Below are positions 15,199 through 23,894 of a stretch of 64,000 nucleotides of DNA, in pieces (the first letter of the stretch is position 1; the number at the start of each line of letters is the position of its first letter). The notes beneath the pieces are model-generated. The model was not told where the DNA came from and searched no databases. It worked only from the letters and a program-made list of their open reading frames with translations. This DNA is from Terrisporobacter petrolearius (GTDB lineage Bacteria > Bacillota > Clostridia > Peptostreptococcales > Peptostreptococcaceae): assembly GCF_032598785.1 (NCBI RefSeq), contig NZ_CP102984.1, one strand, 5' to 3'. Made by a program: the position numbers and the translations under genes.

Positions 15199-15227
15199 TT
15201 GAAATTTAGTCAGATTTGTGGTATAAT
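15199..15227 (+). promoter_or_regulatory. Promoter for rpoBC
   Basis: TTGAAA (15199-15204), 17 bp, TATAAT (15222-15227) with TGG upstream. It lies about 60 bp before the rpoB start. Confidence 0.85.
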
Positions 15228-15286
15228 TCCTAGATGCGTTAGAATCACAATGGTTTTATTTTTAATTATTGAGAGGTGAAAAGTGA

Positions 15287-18200
15287 ATGCCATACCCTGT
15301 CACGATAGGTAAGAGAACTAGAATGAGCTTTTCTAAAATAAAAGAAATAGCTGATTTACCAAATCTTATAGAAATACAAGTTGATTCCTATAAGTGGTTT
15401 TTAGAAGAAGGTTTAAAAGAAGTATTTGAGGACATTTCTCCAATAGAAGACTACACGGGAAATTTAATATTAGAATTCGTAGATTACTCTTTAGACGAAA
15501 AACCAAAATACGATATAGAAGAGTGTAAAGAAAGAGATGCTACATATCATGCACCTCTAAATGTAAAAGTAAGACTTATAAATAAAGAGACTGGAGAAAT
15601 TAAGGAACAAAAGGTCTTCATGGGAGATTTTCCTCTTATGACAGATAGAGGAACTTTTGTCATTAATGGAGCGGAAAGAGTTATAGTAAGTCAACTGGTT
15701 AGATCTCCTGGTGTATACTATGCACTTGATAGAGATATGAAAACTGGTAAAAAACTGATATCTTCAACTGTTATACCAAATAGAGGAGCATGGTTAGAAT
15801 ACGAAACTGATACTAATGATGTTATCTATGTAAGAGTTGATAGAACAAGAAAGCAACCTGTAACAGTTCTTTTAAGAGCATTAGGTATAGGAACAGACGA
15901 AGAAATAAAAGAGCTATTAGGTGAAGATGAAAGATTACTAGCTACATTAGACAAGGACAATACTAATTCAGTAGAGTCTGGTTTAGTTGAAATTTATAAA
16001 AAATTAAGACCAGGTGAACCACCTACTGTAGAGAGTGCATCATCATTAATCAATGCTTTATTCTTTGATGCAAAAAGATATGACTTAGCAAAAGTAGGAA
16101 GATATAAGTTCAATAAGAAATTAGCATTAGCTTATAGAATAATGAACAGAATATCTTGCGAAGATATAATAAATCCTGAAACAGGAGAAGTTTTCGTAAA
16201 AGATGGAGAAAAAATATCTTACGAAAAAGCTTGGGAGATACAAAATTCAGGTATAAACGTTGTTAGCGTTTTAGCTGAAGAAGACAAAAAAGTTAAAGTA
16301 ATAGGAAATAATTTTGTAGACATCAAGTCTCATATTAAATTTGATATAGATGATTTAAAAATCAAAGAAAAAGTACATTATCCAACATTAAAAGAAATTT
16401 TATCTGAATGTACTACTGAAGAAGAAATAAAAGAAGCTTTAAGAATAAGAATGAGAGAATTAATACCAAAGCATATCTTATTAGACGATATTATAGCATC
16501 TATAAATTATCAATTTAATCTATTCTCTGATGTTGGAACTATAGATGATATAGACCACTTGGGAAATAGAAGAATAAGATCTGTTGGTGAATTATTACAA
16601 AATCAAGTGAGAATTGGTCTTTCAAGAATGGAAAGAGTTATAAGAGAAAGAATGACTGTACAAGACATGGAATCTATAACTCCACAAGCATTAGTAAATA
16701 TAAGACCAGTTTCAGCTGCGATTAAAGAATTCTTTGGTAGCTCTCAGTTATCTCAGTTCATGGATCAAACAAATCCATTGTCAGAATTAACTCATAAGAG
16801 AAGATTATCAGCATTAGGACCAGGTGGACTTTCAAGAGAAAGAGCTGGATTCGAAGTGCGTGACGTTCATCATTCTCATTACGGTAGAATGTGTCCTATA
16901 GAGACTCCAGAAGGACCAAATATCGGTCTTATAAACTCTCTAGGAACTTATGCTAAAATAAATGAATATGGATTTATAGAATCTCCTTACAGAAAATATG
17001 ATAAAGAAACTGGCAGAATAACAGATGAAATTCAGTATTTAACTGCTGACGAAGAAGATATATTTGTAAGAGCTCAGGCAAATGAGCCATTAAAAGATAA
17101 TGGTGAGTTTGTAAACAATAGAGTAGTTTGTAGAACAGTTAATGGTACTGTTGAATTACTTCCTGCTAATAGAGTAGACTTTATGGATATATCTCCAAAA
17201 CAAGTTGTTTCTATAGCTACAGCTATGATACCATTCCTTGAAAATGATGACGCCAACCGTGCCCTAATGGGATCAAACATGCAGCGTCAAGCCGTGCCTC
17301 TTGTAAGAAGAGAAGCACCAATCATAGGAACTGGTTGTGAATATAGAGCAGCAAAAGACTCAGGAGCAGTTGTGGTAGCTAAACATTCTGGTATAGCAGA
17401 AAGAGTTACTGCAGATGAAATAATAATAAAAAGAGAAGATGGAAATAGAGACAAGTATAAACTACTTAAATTCAAAAGATCTAACTCTGGTACATGTGTT
17501 AACCAAACTCCTATCATAAGTAAAAATGATATGATAGAAGCTGGTGATGTTATAGCAGATGGTCCAGCAACAGATCTAGGAGAAGTAGCTTTAGGAAGAA
17601 ACTGCCTAATAGCCTTCATGACTTGGGAAGGGTACAACTATGAGGATGCTGTTTTAATAAATGAAAGACTTGTTAAAGAAGATAGATTGTCAACAATTCA
17701 TATTGAAGAATATGAATGTGAGGCAAGAGATACTAAACTAGGACCAGAAGAAATCACTAGAGATATACCAAACGTATCTGAGAATGCAATTAAGAACTTA
17801 GATGAAAGAGGTATAATCAGAATAGGTGCTGAGGTAGATTCAGGAGATATATTAGTTGGTAAGGTAACTCCGAAAGGGGAAACTGAGCTTACTGCTGAAG
17901 AAAGACTACTTCGTGCAATATTCGGAGAAAAAGCAAGAGAAGTTAGAGATACATCTCTTAAGGTTCCTCATGGAGAATCTGGTATCATAGTTGATATAAA
18001 AGTATTTACAAGAGAAAATGGTGATGACTTATCACCAGGTGTAAATGAGAGTGTAAGATGTTACATCGCTAAGAAAAGAAAAATAAAAGTCGGAGATAAA
18101 ATGGCCGGACGTCATGGTAACAAAGGGGTTATCTCAAGAGTATTACCAGAAGAAGATATGCCATTTATGGAAGACGGAACACCTATGGATATAGTACTGA

Positions 18201-18982
18201 ATCCACAAGGTATACCATCTCGTATGAACATCGGTCAGGTTCTTGAAATGCACTTAGGACTTGCAGCTAAGAAATTAGGATGGCATGTTGCAACATCAGT
18301 ATTTGATGGAGCTAATGAGTATGATATTCAAGATGCTCTTGAAGAAGCTGGATATTCAAGAGATGGAAAATTAACTTTATTTGATGGTAGAACAGGTGAA
18401 TCATTTGATAACAGGATAACAGTTGGATACATGTACTACTTAAAACTTCACCATCTAGTAGATGATAAGTTACATGCAAGAAGTACAGGACCATACTCAC
18501 TAGTTACTCAACAACCACTTGGTGGTAAAGCACAATTTGGTGGACAAAGATTCGGTGAGATGGAGGTTTGGGCATTAGAAGCATACGGTGCATCTCACAT
18601 CCTACAAGAAATACTTACTGTTAAATCAGATGATGTTGTTGGTCGTGTTAGAACTTACGAAGCTATCGTAAAAGGTGAAAACATACCTGAACCAGGTATA
18701 CCAGAATCATTCAAAGTGTTAATAAAAGAACTTCAATCTTTATGTTTAGATGTAAAAATATTATCAGAAGAAGATGAAGAATTAGAAGTTAAAGAAAATG
18801 TTGACTTCGATGAACCAGAAAGTGATTTTGAAGGTTCAGTAGTTAGTGATGATACTGACGTTCAAGAAAACCACATGATAGAAGAAATAGAAGTTGAAGA
18901 AGAAGATGAAGAATTATTAGATGATATGAGTTACGATGATTTTGACTACAGCAATGATGAGAACGATGATTATAAAGCGTAG
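15287..18982 (+). CDS. rpoB: RNA polymerase beta subunit
   Basis: Catalytic core subunit of RNA polymerase, 1231 residues. The rifampicin pocket near residues 485-511 reads SSQLSQFMDQTNPLSELTH followed by KRRLSALG. Asp, His and Ser at the classical resistance positions are wild type, so the sequence predicts sensitivity. GRHGNKGVISRVLPEEDMPF and the C-terminal GGKAQFGGQRFGEMEVWALEAYGA are conserved. The last 65 or so residues form an acidic tail of Glu/Asp runs ending DYKA. The ATG follows GAGAGGTGA. rpoC follows after 39 bp. Confidence 0.98.
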   Translation: MPYPVTIGKRTRMSFSKIKEIADLPNLIEIQVDSYKWFLEEGLKEVFEDISPIEDYTGNLILEFVDYSLDEKPKYDIEECKERDATYHAPLNVKVRLINKETGEIKEQKVFMGDFPLMTDRGTFVINGAERVIVSQLVRSPGVYYALDRDMKTGKKLISSTVIPNRGAWLEYETDTNDVIYVRVDRTRKQPVTVLLRALGIGTDEEIKELLGEDERLLATLDKDNTNSVESGLVEIYKKLRPGEPPTVESASSLINALFFDAKRYDLAKVGRYKFNKKLALAYRIMNRISCEDIINPETGEVFVKDGEKISYEKAWEIQNSGINVVSVLAEEDKKVKVIGNNFVDIKSHIKFDIDDLKIKEKVHYPTLKEILSECTTEEEIKEALRIRMRELIPKHILLDDIIASINYQFNLFSDVGTIDDIDHLGNRRIRSVGELLQNQVRIGLSRMERVIRERMTVQDMESITPQALVNIRPVSAAIKEFFGSSQLSQFMDQTNPLSELTHKRRLSALGPGGLSRERAGFEVRDVHHSHYGRMCPIETPEGPNIGLINSLGTYAKINEYGFIESPYRKYDKETGRITDEIQYLTADEEDIFVRAQANEPLKDNGEFVNNRVVCRTVNGTVELLPANRVDFMDISPKQVVSIATAMIPFLENDDANRALMGSNMQRQAVPLVRREAPIIGTGCEYRAAKDSGAVVVAKHSGIAERVTADEIIIKREDGNRDKYKLLKFKRSNSGTCVNQTPIISKNDMIEAGDVIADGPATDLGEVALGRNCLIAFMTWEGYNYEDAVLINERLVKEDRLSTIHIEEYECEARDTKLGPEEITRDIPNVSENAIKNLDERGIIRIGAEVDSGDILVGKVTPKGETELTAEERLLRAIFGEKAREVRDTSLKVPHGESGIIVDIKVFTRENGDDLSPGVNESVRCYIAKKRKIKVGDKMAGRHGNKGVISRVLPEEDMPFMEDGTPMDIVLNPQGIPSRMNIGQVLEMHLGLAAKKLGWHVATSVFDGANEYDIQDALEEAGYSRDGKLTLFDGRTGESFDNRITVGYMYYLKLHHLVDDKLHARSTGPYSLVTQQPLGGKAQFGGQRFGEMEVWALEAYGASHILQEILTVKSDDVVGRVRTYEAIVKGENIPEPGIPESFKVLIKELQSLCLDVKILSEEDEELEVKENVDFDEPESDFEGSVVSDDTDVQENHMIEEIEVEEEDEELLDDMSYDDFDYSNDENDDYKA

Positions 18983-19021
18983 TTTTATAAAATAAATATC
19001 AAATAGAAGGGAGAGAACTCC

Positions 19022-22000
19022 TTGTTTGAATTAAACAATTTCGAGTCGATTAAAATAGGATTAGCTTCTCCAGAAAGAATAAGAGAATGGTCTTATGGTG
19101 AAGTGAAAAAACCAGAAACGATAAACTACCGTACTTTAAAGCCGGAGAAAGACGGTTTATTCTGTGAAAGAATATTTGGACCACAAAAAGACTGGGAATG
19201 TCATTGTGGGAAATACAGAAGAGTTAGATATAAAGGTGTAATATGTGATAGATGTGGTGTTGAAGTTACTAAATCTAAAGTAAGAAGATCTAGAATGGGA
19301 CATATAGAGCTTGCAGCTCCTATGTCTCACATCTGGTACTTCAAAGGAATACCAAGTAGAATGGGTCTTTTGCTTGACATGTCACCTAGATCACTAGAAA
19401 AAATATTATATTTCGCTTCTTATGTTGTTATTAATCCAGGAGAAACAGGATTAAACGAAAAAGAGTTAATAAACGAAGATAAGTTTAGAACTGTTTACAG
19501 AGAACATGGAAACACTTTTGAAGTTGGAATGGGTGCAGAGGCTGTTAACAAACTTTTACAAAATATAGACTTAGAAAAAGAGTCTAAAATGTTAAGAGAT
19601 GACTTAAAAGACAGTACTGGACAAAAAAGGGTAAGAACAATAAGAAGATTAGAAGTTGTTGAAGCATTCAGAAAATCTGGTAATAAGCCAGAATGGATGA
19701 TATTAGATGCTATTCCAGTAATTCCGCCAGACTTAAGACCGATGGTTCAATTAGATGGAGGTAGATTTGCAACTTCTGATTTAAATGACTTATATAGAAG
19801 AGTTATAAATAGAAATAACAGACTTAAAAGATTATTAGAACTTGGAGCTCCTGATATCATCGTTAGAAATGAAAAGAGAATGCTTCAAGAAGCAGTAGAT
19901 GCTCTAATAGACAATGGTAGAAGGGGAAGACCGGTAACTGGGCCTGGTAATAGACCACTTAAGTCTTTATCAGACATGTTAAAAGGTAAGCAAGGACGTT
20001 TCCGTCAAAACTTACTTGGAAAACGTGTTGACTATTCAGGACGTTCTGTTATAGTTGTTGGACCAGAGCTTAAATTCTATCAATGTGGTCTTCCAAGAAA
20101 AATGGCACTTGAATTATTCAAGCCATTTGTAATGGATAGATTAGTTAAAGAAGGTTATGCGCACAATATTAAGAGTGCCAAATCTATAGTTGAAAAAGTA
20201 AAACCAGAAGTATGGGATGTACTTGAAGATGTAATCAAGAGTCACCCAGTTTTACTTAACCGTGCACCGACACTACACAGATTAGGTATACAAGCATTTG
20301 AGCCAATATTAGTTGAAGGAAAAGCAATCAAGTTACATCCACTTGTATGTACGGCGTATAATGCTGACTTCGATGGTGACCAAATGGCCGTTCACGTTCC
20401 TTTATCTGTGGAAGCGCAAGCAGAAGCAAGATTCTTAATGCTTTCTGTAAATAATATACTTGCGCCTAAAGATGGTTCTCCGATAACTACTCCATCTCAA
20501 GATATGGTTCTAGGAAGTTATTATTTAACAATAGAATCACAAGGTGGAGAAAAAGGAACAGGAAGTATATTTAAAGACTACAATGAATTATTAATGGCTT
20601 ACGAAACTAAAGCTGTTGAATTACATGCTACTGTTAAAGTAAGAACAGTGTTCCCAGATGGAACAACAGGATTAATAGAAAGTACTGTAGGTAGATTTAT
20701 ATTCAATGAAAATATGCCTCAGGACTTAGGATTTGTAGATAGAAATGTAGATAAATTCAAATTAGAAATAGATTTCCTAGTTGATAAAAAGGCATTAGGC
20801 AAAATAATAGACAAATGCTTTAGAAGACATGGTAATACAAAAACTGCAGAAGTTCTAGACCACATAAAAGCTTTAGGATTTAAATATTCTACAGTTGGTG
20901 GTATAACAGTTGCTGTTGCAGATATGAAAGTACCAAAAGAAAAAGCAGAATATATAGCTGCTGCTGAAAAACAAGTTGATAAGTTTGAAAAAGCTTACGG
21001 AAGAGGACTTATATCTGACGAAGAAAGATATGAGAAAGTTATAGAAACTTGGACTGAAACTACAAATAAAGTAACTGACGCACTTATGGATGGACTTGAA
21101 AGAATGAACAACATTTTTATAATGGCCCATTCAGGAGCCAGAGGGTCTAAGAATCAGATAAGACAGTTAGCTGGTATGCGTGGTCTTATGGCCAATGCAT
21201 CTGGTAAAACAGTAGAAATCCCAGTTAAATCTAACTTCCGTGAAGGGTTATCAGTTATGGAATACTTTATATCATCACATGGTGCTAGAAAAGGACTTTC
21301 GGATACAGCTCTTCGTACAGCCGATTCAGGATACTTAACAAGAAGACTTGTTGACGTTTCTCAAGATGTTATAGTTAGAGATTATGATTGTGGAACTACT
21401 GACACTTCAACAATCGTGGCTATAAAGGAAGGTAACGAGGTTATTGAAGAAATCTATGACAGAATAGTAGGGAGATATACTATAGATCCTATAGTAAATC
21501 CTAATACTGATGAAGTTATAGTGGAAGCTGATGCTATGATAATGGAAGAACAAGCTGAAGAAATGGTAGCAGCAGGGATAGAAGAAGTTCAAATAAGAAC
21601 TGTTCTTAACTGTAAAACTAGACATGGTGTTTGTTCGAAATGTTATGGTAGAAACTTAGCTACTGGAAAAGAAGTTAATATAGGTGAAGCTATAGGTATA
21701 ATAGCCGCTCAATCAATCGGTGAACCGGGTACACAGCTTACAATGCGTACATTCCATACAGGTGGGGTTGCCGGTGGAGATATAACTCAGGGTCTTCCAA
21801 GGGTCGAAGAGTTATTTGAAGCAAGAAAACCTAAAGGTTTAGCTGTAATAGCTGAAATAGATGGTAGAGTTGAAATAGATGAAACAGGTAAGAGAAAAGA
21901 AATAATAGTTATACCACATGAAGGTGAAAAACAAGTTTACGCAATAGCTTATAACTCTAGATTAAGAGTTAAACAAGGTCAAACGGTTAAAGCTGGAGAT

Positions 22001-22507
22001 GCTTTAACACAAGGTTCTATAAATCCACACGATATCGTAAGAGTTAAAGGTATAGGTGGAGTTCAAGAATATATAGTTAAAGAGGTTCAAAGAGTTTATA
22101 GACTTCAAGGGGTTGACGTTAACGACAAGCATATAGAAGTTATAGTAAGACAAATGTTGTCTAAAGTTAAGGTTGAAGATCCAGGAGATACAGATTTATT
22201 ACCAGGTGGTTATGAAGATGTATTAACATTTGAAAAATGTAATGATGAAGCTATAGCTAATGGACTTAGACCAGCAACAGCTAAGAGAGTATTACTTGGA
22301 ATAACTAAAGCATCTCTTGCTACAGAATCGTTCCTATCAGCTGCTTCATTCCAAGAAACTACAAGGGTTTTAACTGAAGCTGCAATAAAAGGAAAAGAAG
22401 ACCACTTAATAGGATTAAAAGAGAATGTTATATTAGGAAAGTTGATTCCAGCAGGAACAGGAATGAAAAAATATAGAAATATAGCCGTTGAAAAGATAGA
22501 AGAATAA
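19022..22507 (+). CDS. rpoC: RNA polymerase beta-prime subunit
   Basis: Second large catalytic subunit, 1161 residues. The zinc ribbon CHCGKYRRVRYKGVICDRCG lies near residue 60. The active-site magnesium loop NADFDGDQMAVHVPLS lies near residue 446. The trigger-loop region includes MRTFHTGGVAGGDITQGLPR, and a second zinc cluster has CKTRHGVCSKCYG. Translation starts at TTG (19022) behind GAAGGGAGAG; no ATG fits in frame near that ribosome site. No gene for a YbxF-like L7Ae protein follows, unlike in Bacillus. Confidence 0.97.
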   Translation: MFELNNFESIKIGLASPERIREWSYGEVKKPETINYRTLKPEKDGLFCERIFGPQKDWECHCGKYRRVRYKGVICDRCGVEVTKSKVRRSRMGHIELAAPMSHIWYFKGIPSRMGLLLDMSPRSLEKILYFASYVVINPGETGLNEKELINEDKFRTVYREHGNTFEVGMGAEAVNKLLQNIDLEKESKMLRDDLKDSTGQKRVRTIRRLEVVEAFRKSGNKPEWMILDAIPVIPPDLRPMVQLDGGRFATSDLNDLYRRVINRNNRLKRLLELGAPDIIVRNEKRMLQEAVDALIDNGRRGRPVTGPGNRPLKSLSDMLKGKQGRFRQNLLGKRVDYSGRSVIVVGPELKFYQCGLPRKMALELFKPFVMDRLVKEGYAHNIKSAKSIVEKVKPEVWDVLEDVIKSHPVLLNRAPTLHRLGIQAFEPILVEGKAIKLHPLVCTAYNADFDGDQMAVHVPLSVEAQAEARFLMLSVNNILAPKDGSPITTPSQDMVLGSYYLTIESQGGEKGTGSIFKDYNELLMAYETKAVELHATVKVRTVFPDGTTGLIESTVGRFIFNENMPQDLGFVDRNVDKFKLEIDFLVDKKALGKIIDKCFRRHGNTKTAEVLDHIKALGFKYSTVGGITVAVADMKVPKEKAEYIAAAEKQVDKFEKAYGRGLISDEERYEKVIETWTETTNKVTDALMDGLERMNNIFIMAHSGARGSKNQIRQLAGMRGLMANASGKTVEIPVKSNFREGLSVMEYFISSHGARKGLSDTALRTADSGYLTRRLVDVSQDVIVRDYDCGTTDTSTIVAIKEGNEVIEEIYDRIVGRYTIDPIVNPNTDEVIVEADAMIMEEQAEEMVAAGIEEVQIRTVLNCKTRHGVCSKCYGRNLATGKEVNIGEAIGIIAAQSIGEPGTQLTMRTFHTGGVAGGDITQGLPRVEELFEARKPKGLAVIAEIDGRVEIDETGKRKEIIVIPHEGEKQVYAIAYNSRLRVKQGQTVKAGDALTQGSINPHDIVRVKGIGGVQEYIVKEVQRVYRLQGVDVNDKHIEVIVRQMLSKVKVEDPGDTDLLPGGYEDVLTFEKCNDEAIANGLRPATAKRVLLGITKASLATESFLSAASFQETTRVLTEAAIKGKEDHLIGLKENVILGKLIPAGTGMKKYRNIAVEKIEE

Positions 22508-22532
22508 TACAAAAATGCAAATTAAAGAGTTC

Positions 22533-22561
22533 TTGACATCGGTTGACGGTGATGTTAAAAT
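22533..22561 (+). promoter_or_regulatory. Promoter for the str operon
   Basis: TTGACA (22533-22538), 17 bp, TAAAAT (22556-22561) with TGT forming an extended -10. It lies 25 bp after the rpoC stop and starts a leader of about 230 bases before rpsL. Confidence 0.82.
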
Positions 22562-22575
22562 GTAAAAGTGTGAAA

Positions 22576-22619
22576 TTTAAAAGTTTACTTAAACCACTGG
22601 TTTTTAGTAAACTTTTAAA
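22576..22619 (+). promoter_or_regulatory. Promoter-proximal hairpin in the rpsL leader
   Basis: TTTAAAAGTTTACT (22576-22589) is the exact reverse complement of AGTAAACTTTTAAA (22606-22619). Inside, AAACC pairs with GGTTT around ACT. The stem starts almost at the predicted transcript 5' end. No T-run follows, so it is not a terminator. It may protect the 5' end or bind a ribosomal protein. Confidence 0.5.
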
Positions 22620-22670
22620 TAAGCATTTATATATAATTAAAGAACTATAAGTACCAAACTATCAAATGTT

Positions 22671-22694
22671 GCCCTATATTTATAGTGGCTTTTT
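22671..22694 (+). promoter_or_regulatory. Candidate attenuator terminator in the rpsL leader
   Basis: GCCCTAT (22671-22677) can pair with ATAGTGGC (22682-22689) with one bulged T, and TTTTT follows. The stem is short. As it lies after the promoter and before rpsL, it could be a conditional terminator. No competing structure was proven. Confidence 0.4.
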
Positions 22695-22797
22695 ATTACA
22701 TTTTATAGTGACAAGCTATTACAAAGTCAGTATGAATTCATATTGATTTAGTTGGCGATCATTTAAGATCGAAAATATTGAAAAGGAGGTGCAGATG

Positions 22798-23220
22798 ATG
22801 CCAACAATTAACCAATTAGTTCGTAAAAGTAGAAAAGCAATAGAAAAGAAATCTACTGCTCCAGCATTACAAAAAGGGTTCAACTCTTTACACAAAAAAT
22901 CTACTGATGCTAGTGCTCCACAAAAAAGAGGAGTTTGTACTTCAGTAAAAACAGTTACTCCTAAGAAACCTAACTCAGCTTTAAGAAAAGTTGCAAGAGT
23001 TAGATTAACTAATGGTATAGAGGTTTCTGCTTATATACCAGGAGAAGGACACAACTTACAAGAGCATAGTGTTGTTCTTATAAGAGGAGGAAGAGTAAAA
23101 GACCTTCCAGGGGTTAGATACCATATATTAAGAGGTACATTAGATACTGCAGGTGTTGATAAGAGAATGCAATCAAGATCTAAATATGGTGCTAAGAAAC
23201 CTAAAGCTGCAAAAAAATAG
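22798..23220 (+). CDS. rpsL: Small ribosomal subunit protein uS12
   Basis: Decoding-centre protein of the 30S subunit and target of streptomycin resistance mutations. The 140 residues begin PTINQLVRKSRKAIEKK. The two key loops, TPKKPNSALRK and GRVKDLPGVRYH, carry unmutated lysines, predicting streptomycin sensitivity. Two ATGs occur in tandem; I chose the second (22798), seven bases after GGAGGT, as the protein normally starts Met-Pro-Thr-Ile. It heads the rpsL-rpsG-fusA-tuf operon behind a structured leader. Confidence 0.97.
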   Translation: MPTINQLVRKSRKAIEKKSTAPALQKGFNSLHKKSTDASAPQKRGVCTSVKTVTPKKPNSALRKVARVRLTNGIEVSAYIPGEGHNLQEHSVVLIRGGRVKDLPGVRYHILRGTLDTAGVDKRMQSRSKYGAKKPKAAKK

Positions 23221-23257
23221 ATTACTAAACTAAACAATAAAATGACAATATTATAGT

Positions 23258-23298
23258 GCGGTGCTTTAAATATATATTCGTATTTATGGCATCACGGC
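23258..23298 (+). promoter_or_regulatory. Imperfect stem-loop in the rpsL-rpsG spacer
   Basis: GCGGTGCTTTAAATA (23258-23272) can pair with TATTTATGGCATCACGGC (23281-23298) with a few mismatches, closing an 8-base loop. ATTTTATTATG follows. In Escherichia coli the same spacer is where S7 represses the operon, so an S7 site is a reasonable guess; weak termination is the alternative. Confidence 0.4.
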
Positions 23299-23355
23299 AT
23301 TTTATTATGTCGAGTACCTATGATTTAAGATTTAATAATTAAGGAGGGAAGCAAA

Positions 23356-23826
23356 ATGCCAAGAAAAGGTAATGTTCCAAAAAGAGAAGTTTTACCAGAT
23401 CCAATGTATGGAAGTAAAGTGGTAAGTAAATTAATAAACAATTTAATGATAGATGGAAAAAAAGGAAAAGCTCAAACAATCGTGTATGATGCTTTTGCTA
23501 TAGTTGCTGAAAAAACTGGAGAAGATGCTTTAGAAGTATTCAATAAAGCTATGGATAACATAATGCCAGTTTTAGAAGTTAAAGCAAGAAGAGTTGGTGG
23601 AGCTAACTACCAAGTGCCAATAGAAGTTAGACCAGAGAGAAGACAAACTTTAGGTTTAAGATGGTTAGTAAACTATACTAGAGCTCGTGGTGAAAAAGGT
23701 ATGGTTGAAAAACTTGCTAAAGAAATAATGGATGCAGCTAATAACACTGGTGCATCAGTTAAGAAAAGAGAAGATACTCATAAAATGGCAGAAGCTAATA
23801 AAGCATTTGCTCATTACAGATTCTAA
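23356..23826 (+). CDS. rpsG: Small ribosomal subunit protein uS7
   Basis: Primary binder of the 16S 3' domain that nucleates head assembly and lies near the E site. The 156 residues begin PRKGNVPKREVLPDPMYGSK. They contain GGANYQVPIEVRPERRQTLG, the typical beta-hairpin region, and end with KMAEANKAFAHYRF. The ATG follows AAGGAGGGAAGCAAA. fusA begins 68 bp later. Confidence 0.97.
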   Translation: MPRKGNVPKREVLPDPMYGSKVVSKLINNLMIDGKKGKAQTIVYDAFAIVAEKTGEDALEVFNKAMDNIMPVLEVKARRVGGANYQVPIEVRPERRQTLGLRWLVNYTRARGEKGMVEKLAKEIMDAANNTGASVKKREDTHKMAEANKAFAHYRF

Positions 23827-23894
23827 TTTTATACAAATTAAGAATAGAATTTGTTTGATATGAAATAATAAAGGATATCTTAAGGAGGATAACC

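Noticed and set aside
17074..17637. Minus-strand ORFs inside rpoB (68 and 116 codons)
   Set aside because: They are antisense to strongly conserved rpoB motifs, have no ribosome sites and no recognisable domains.
22738..22775. AGTTGGCGATC before rpsL as a further copy of the hairpin element
   Set aside because: The TTGGCGA word is present, but no GAGCAA partner or hairpin at the right distance was found.
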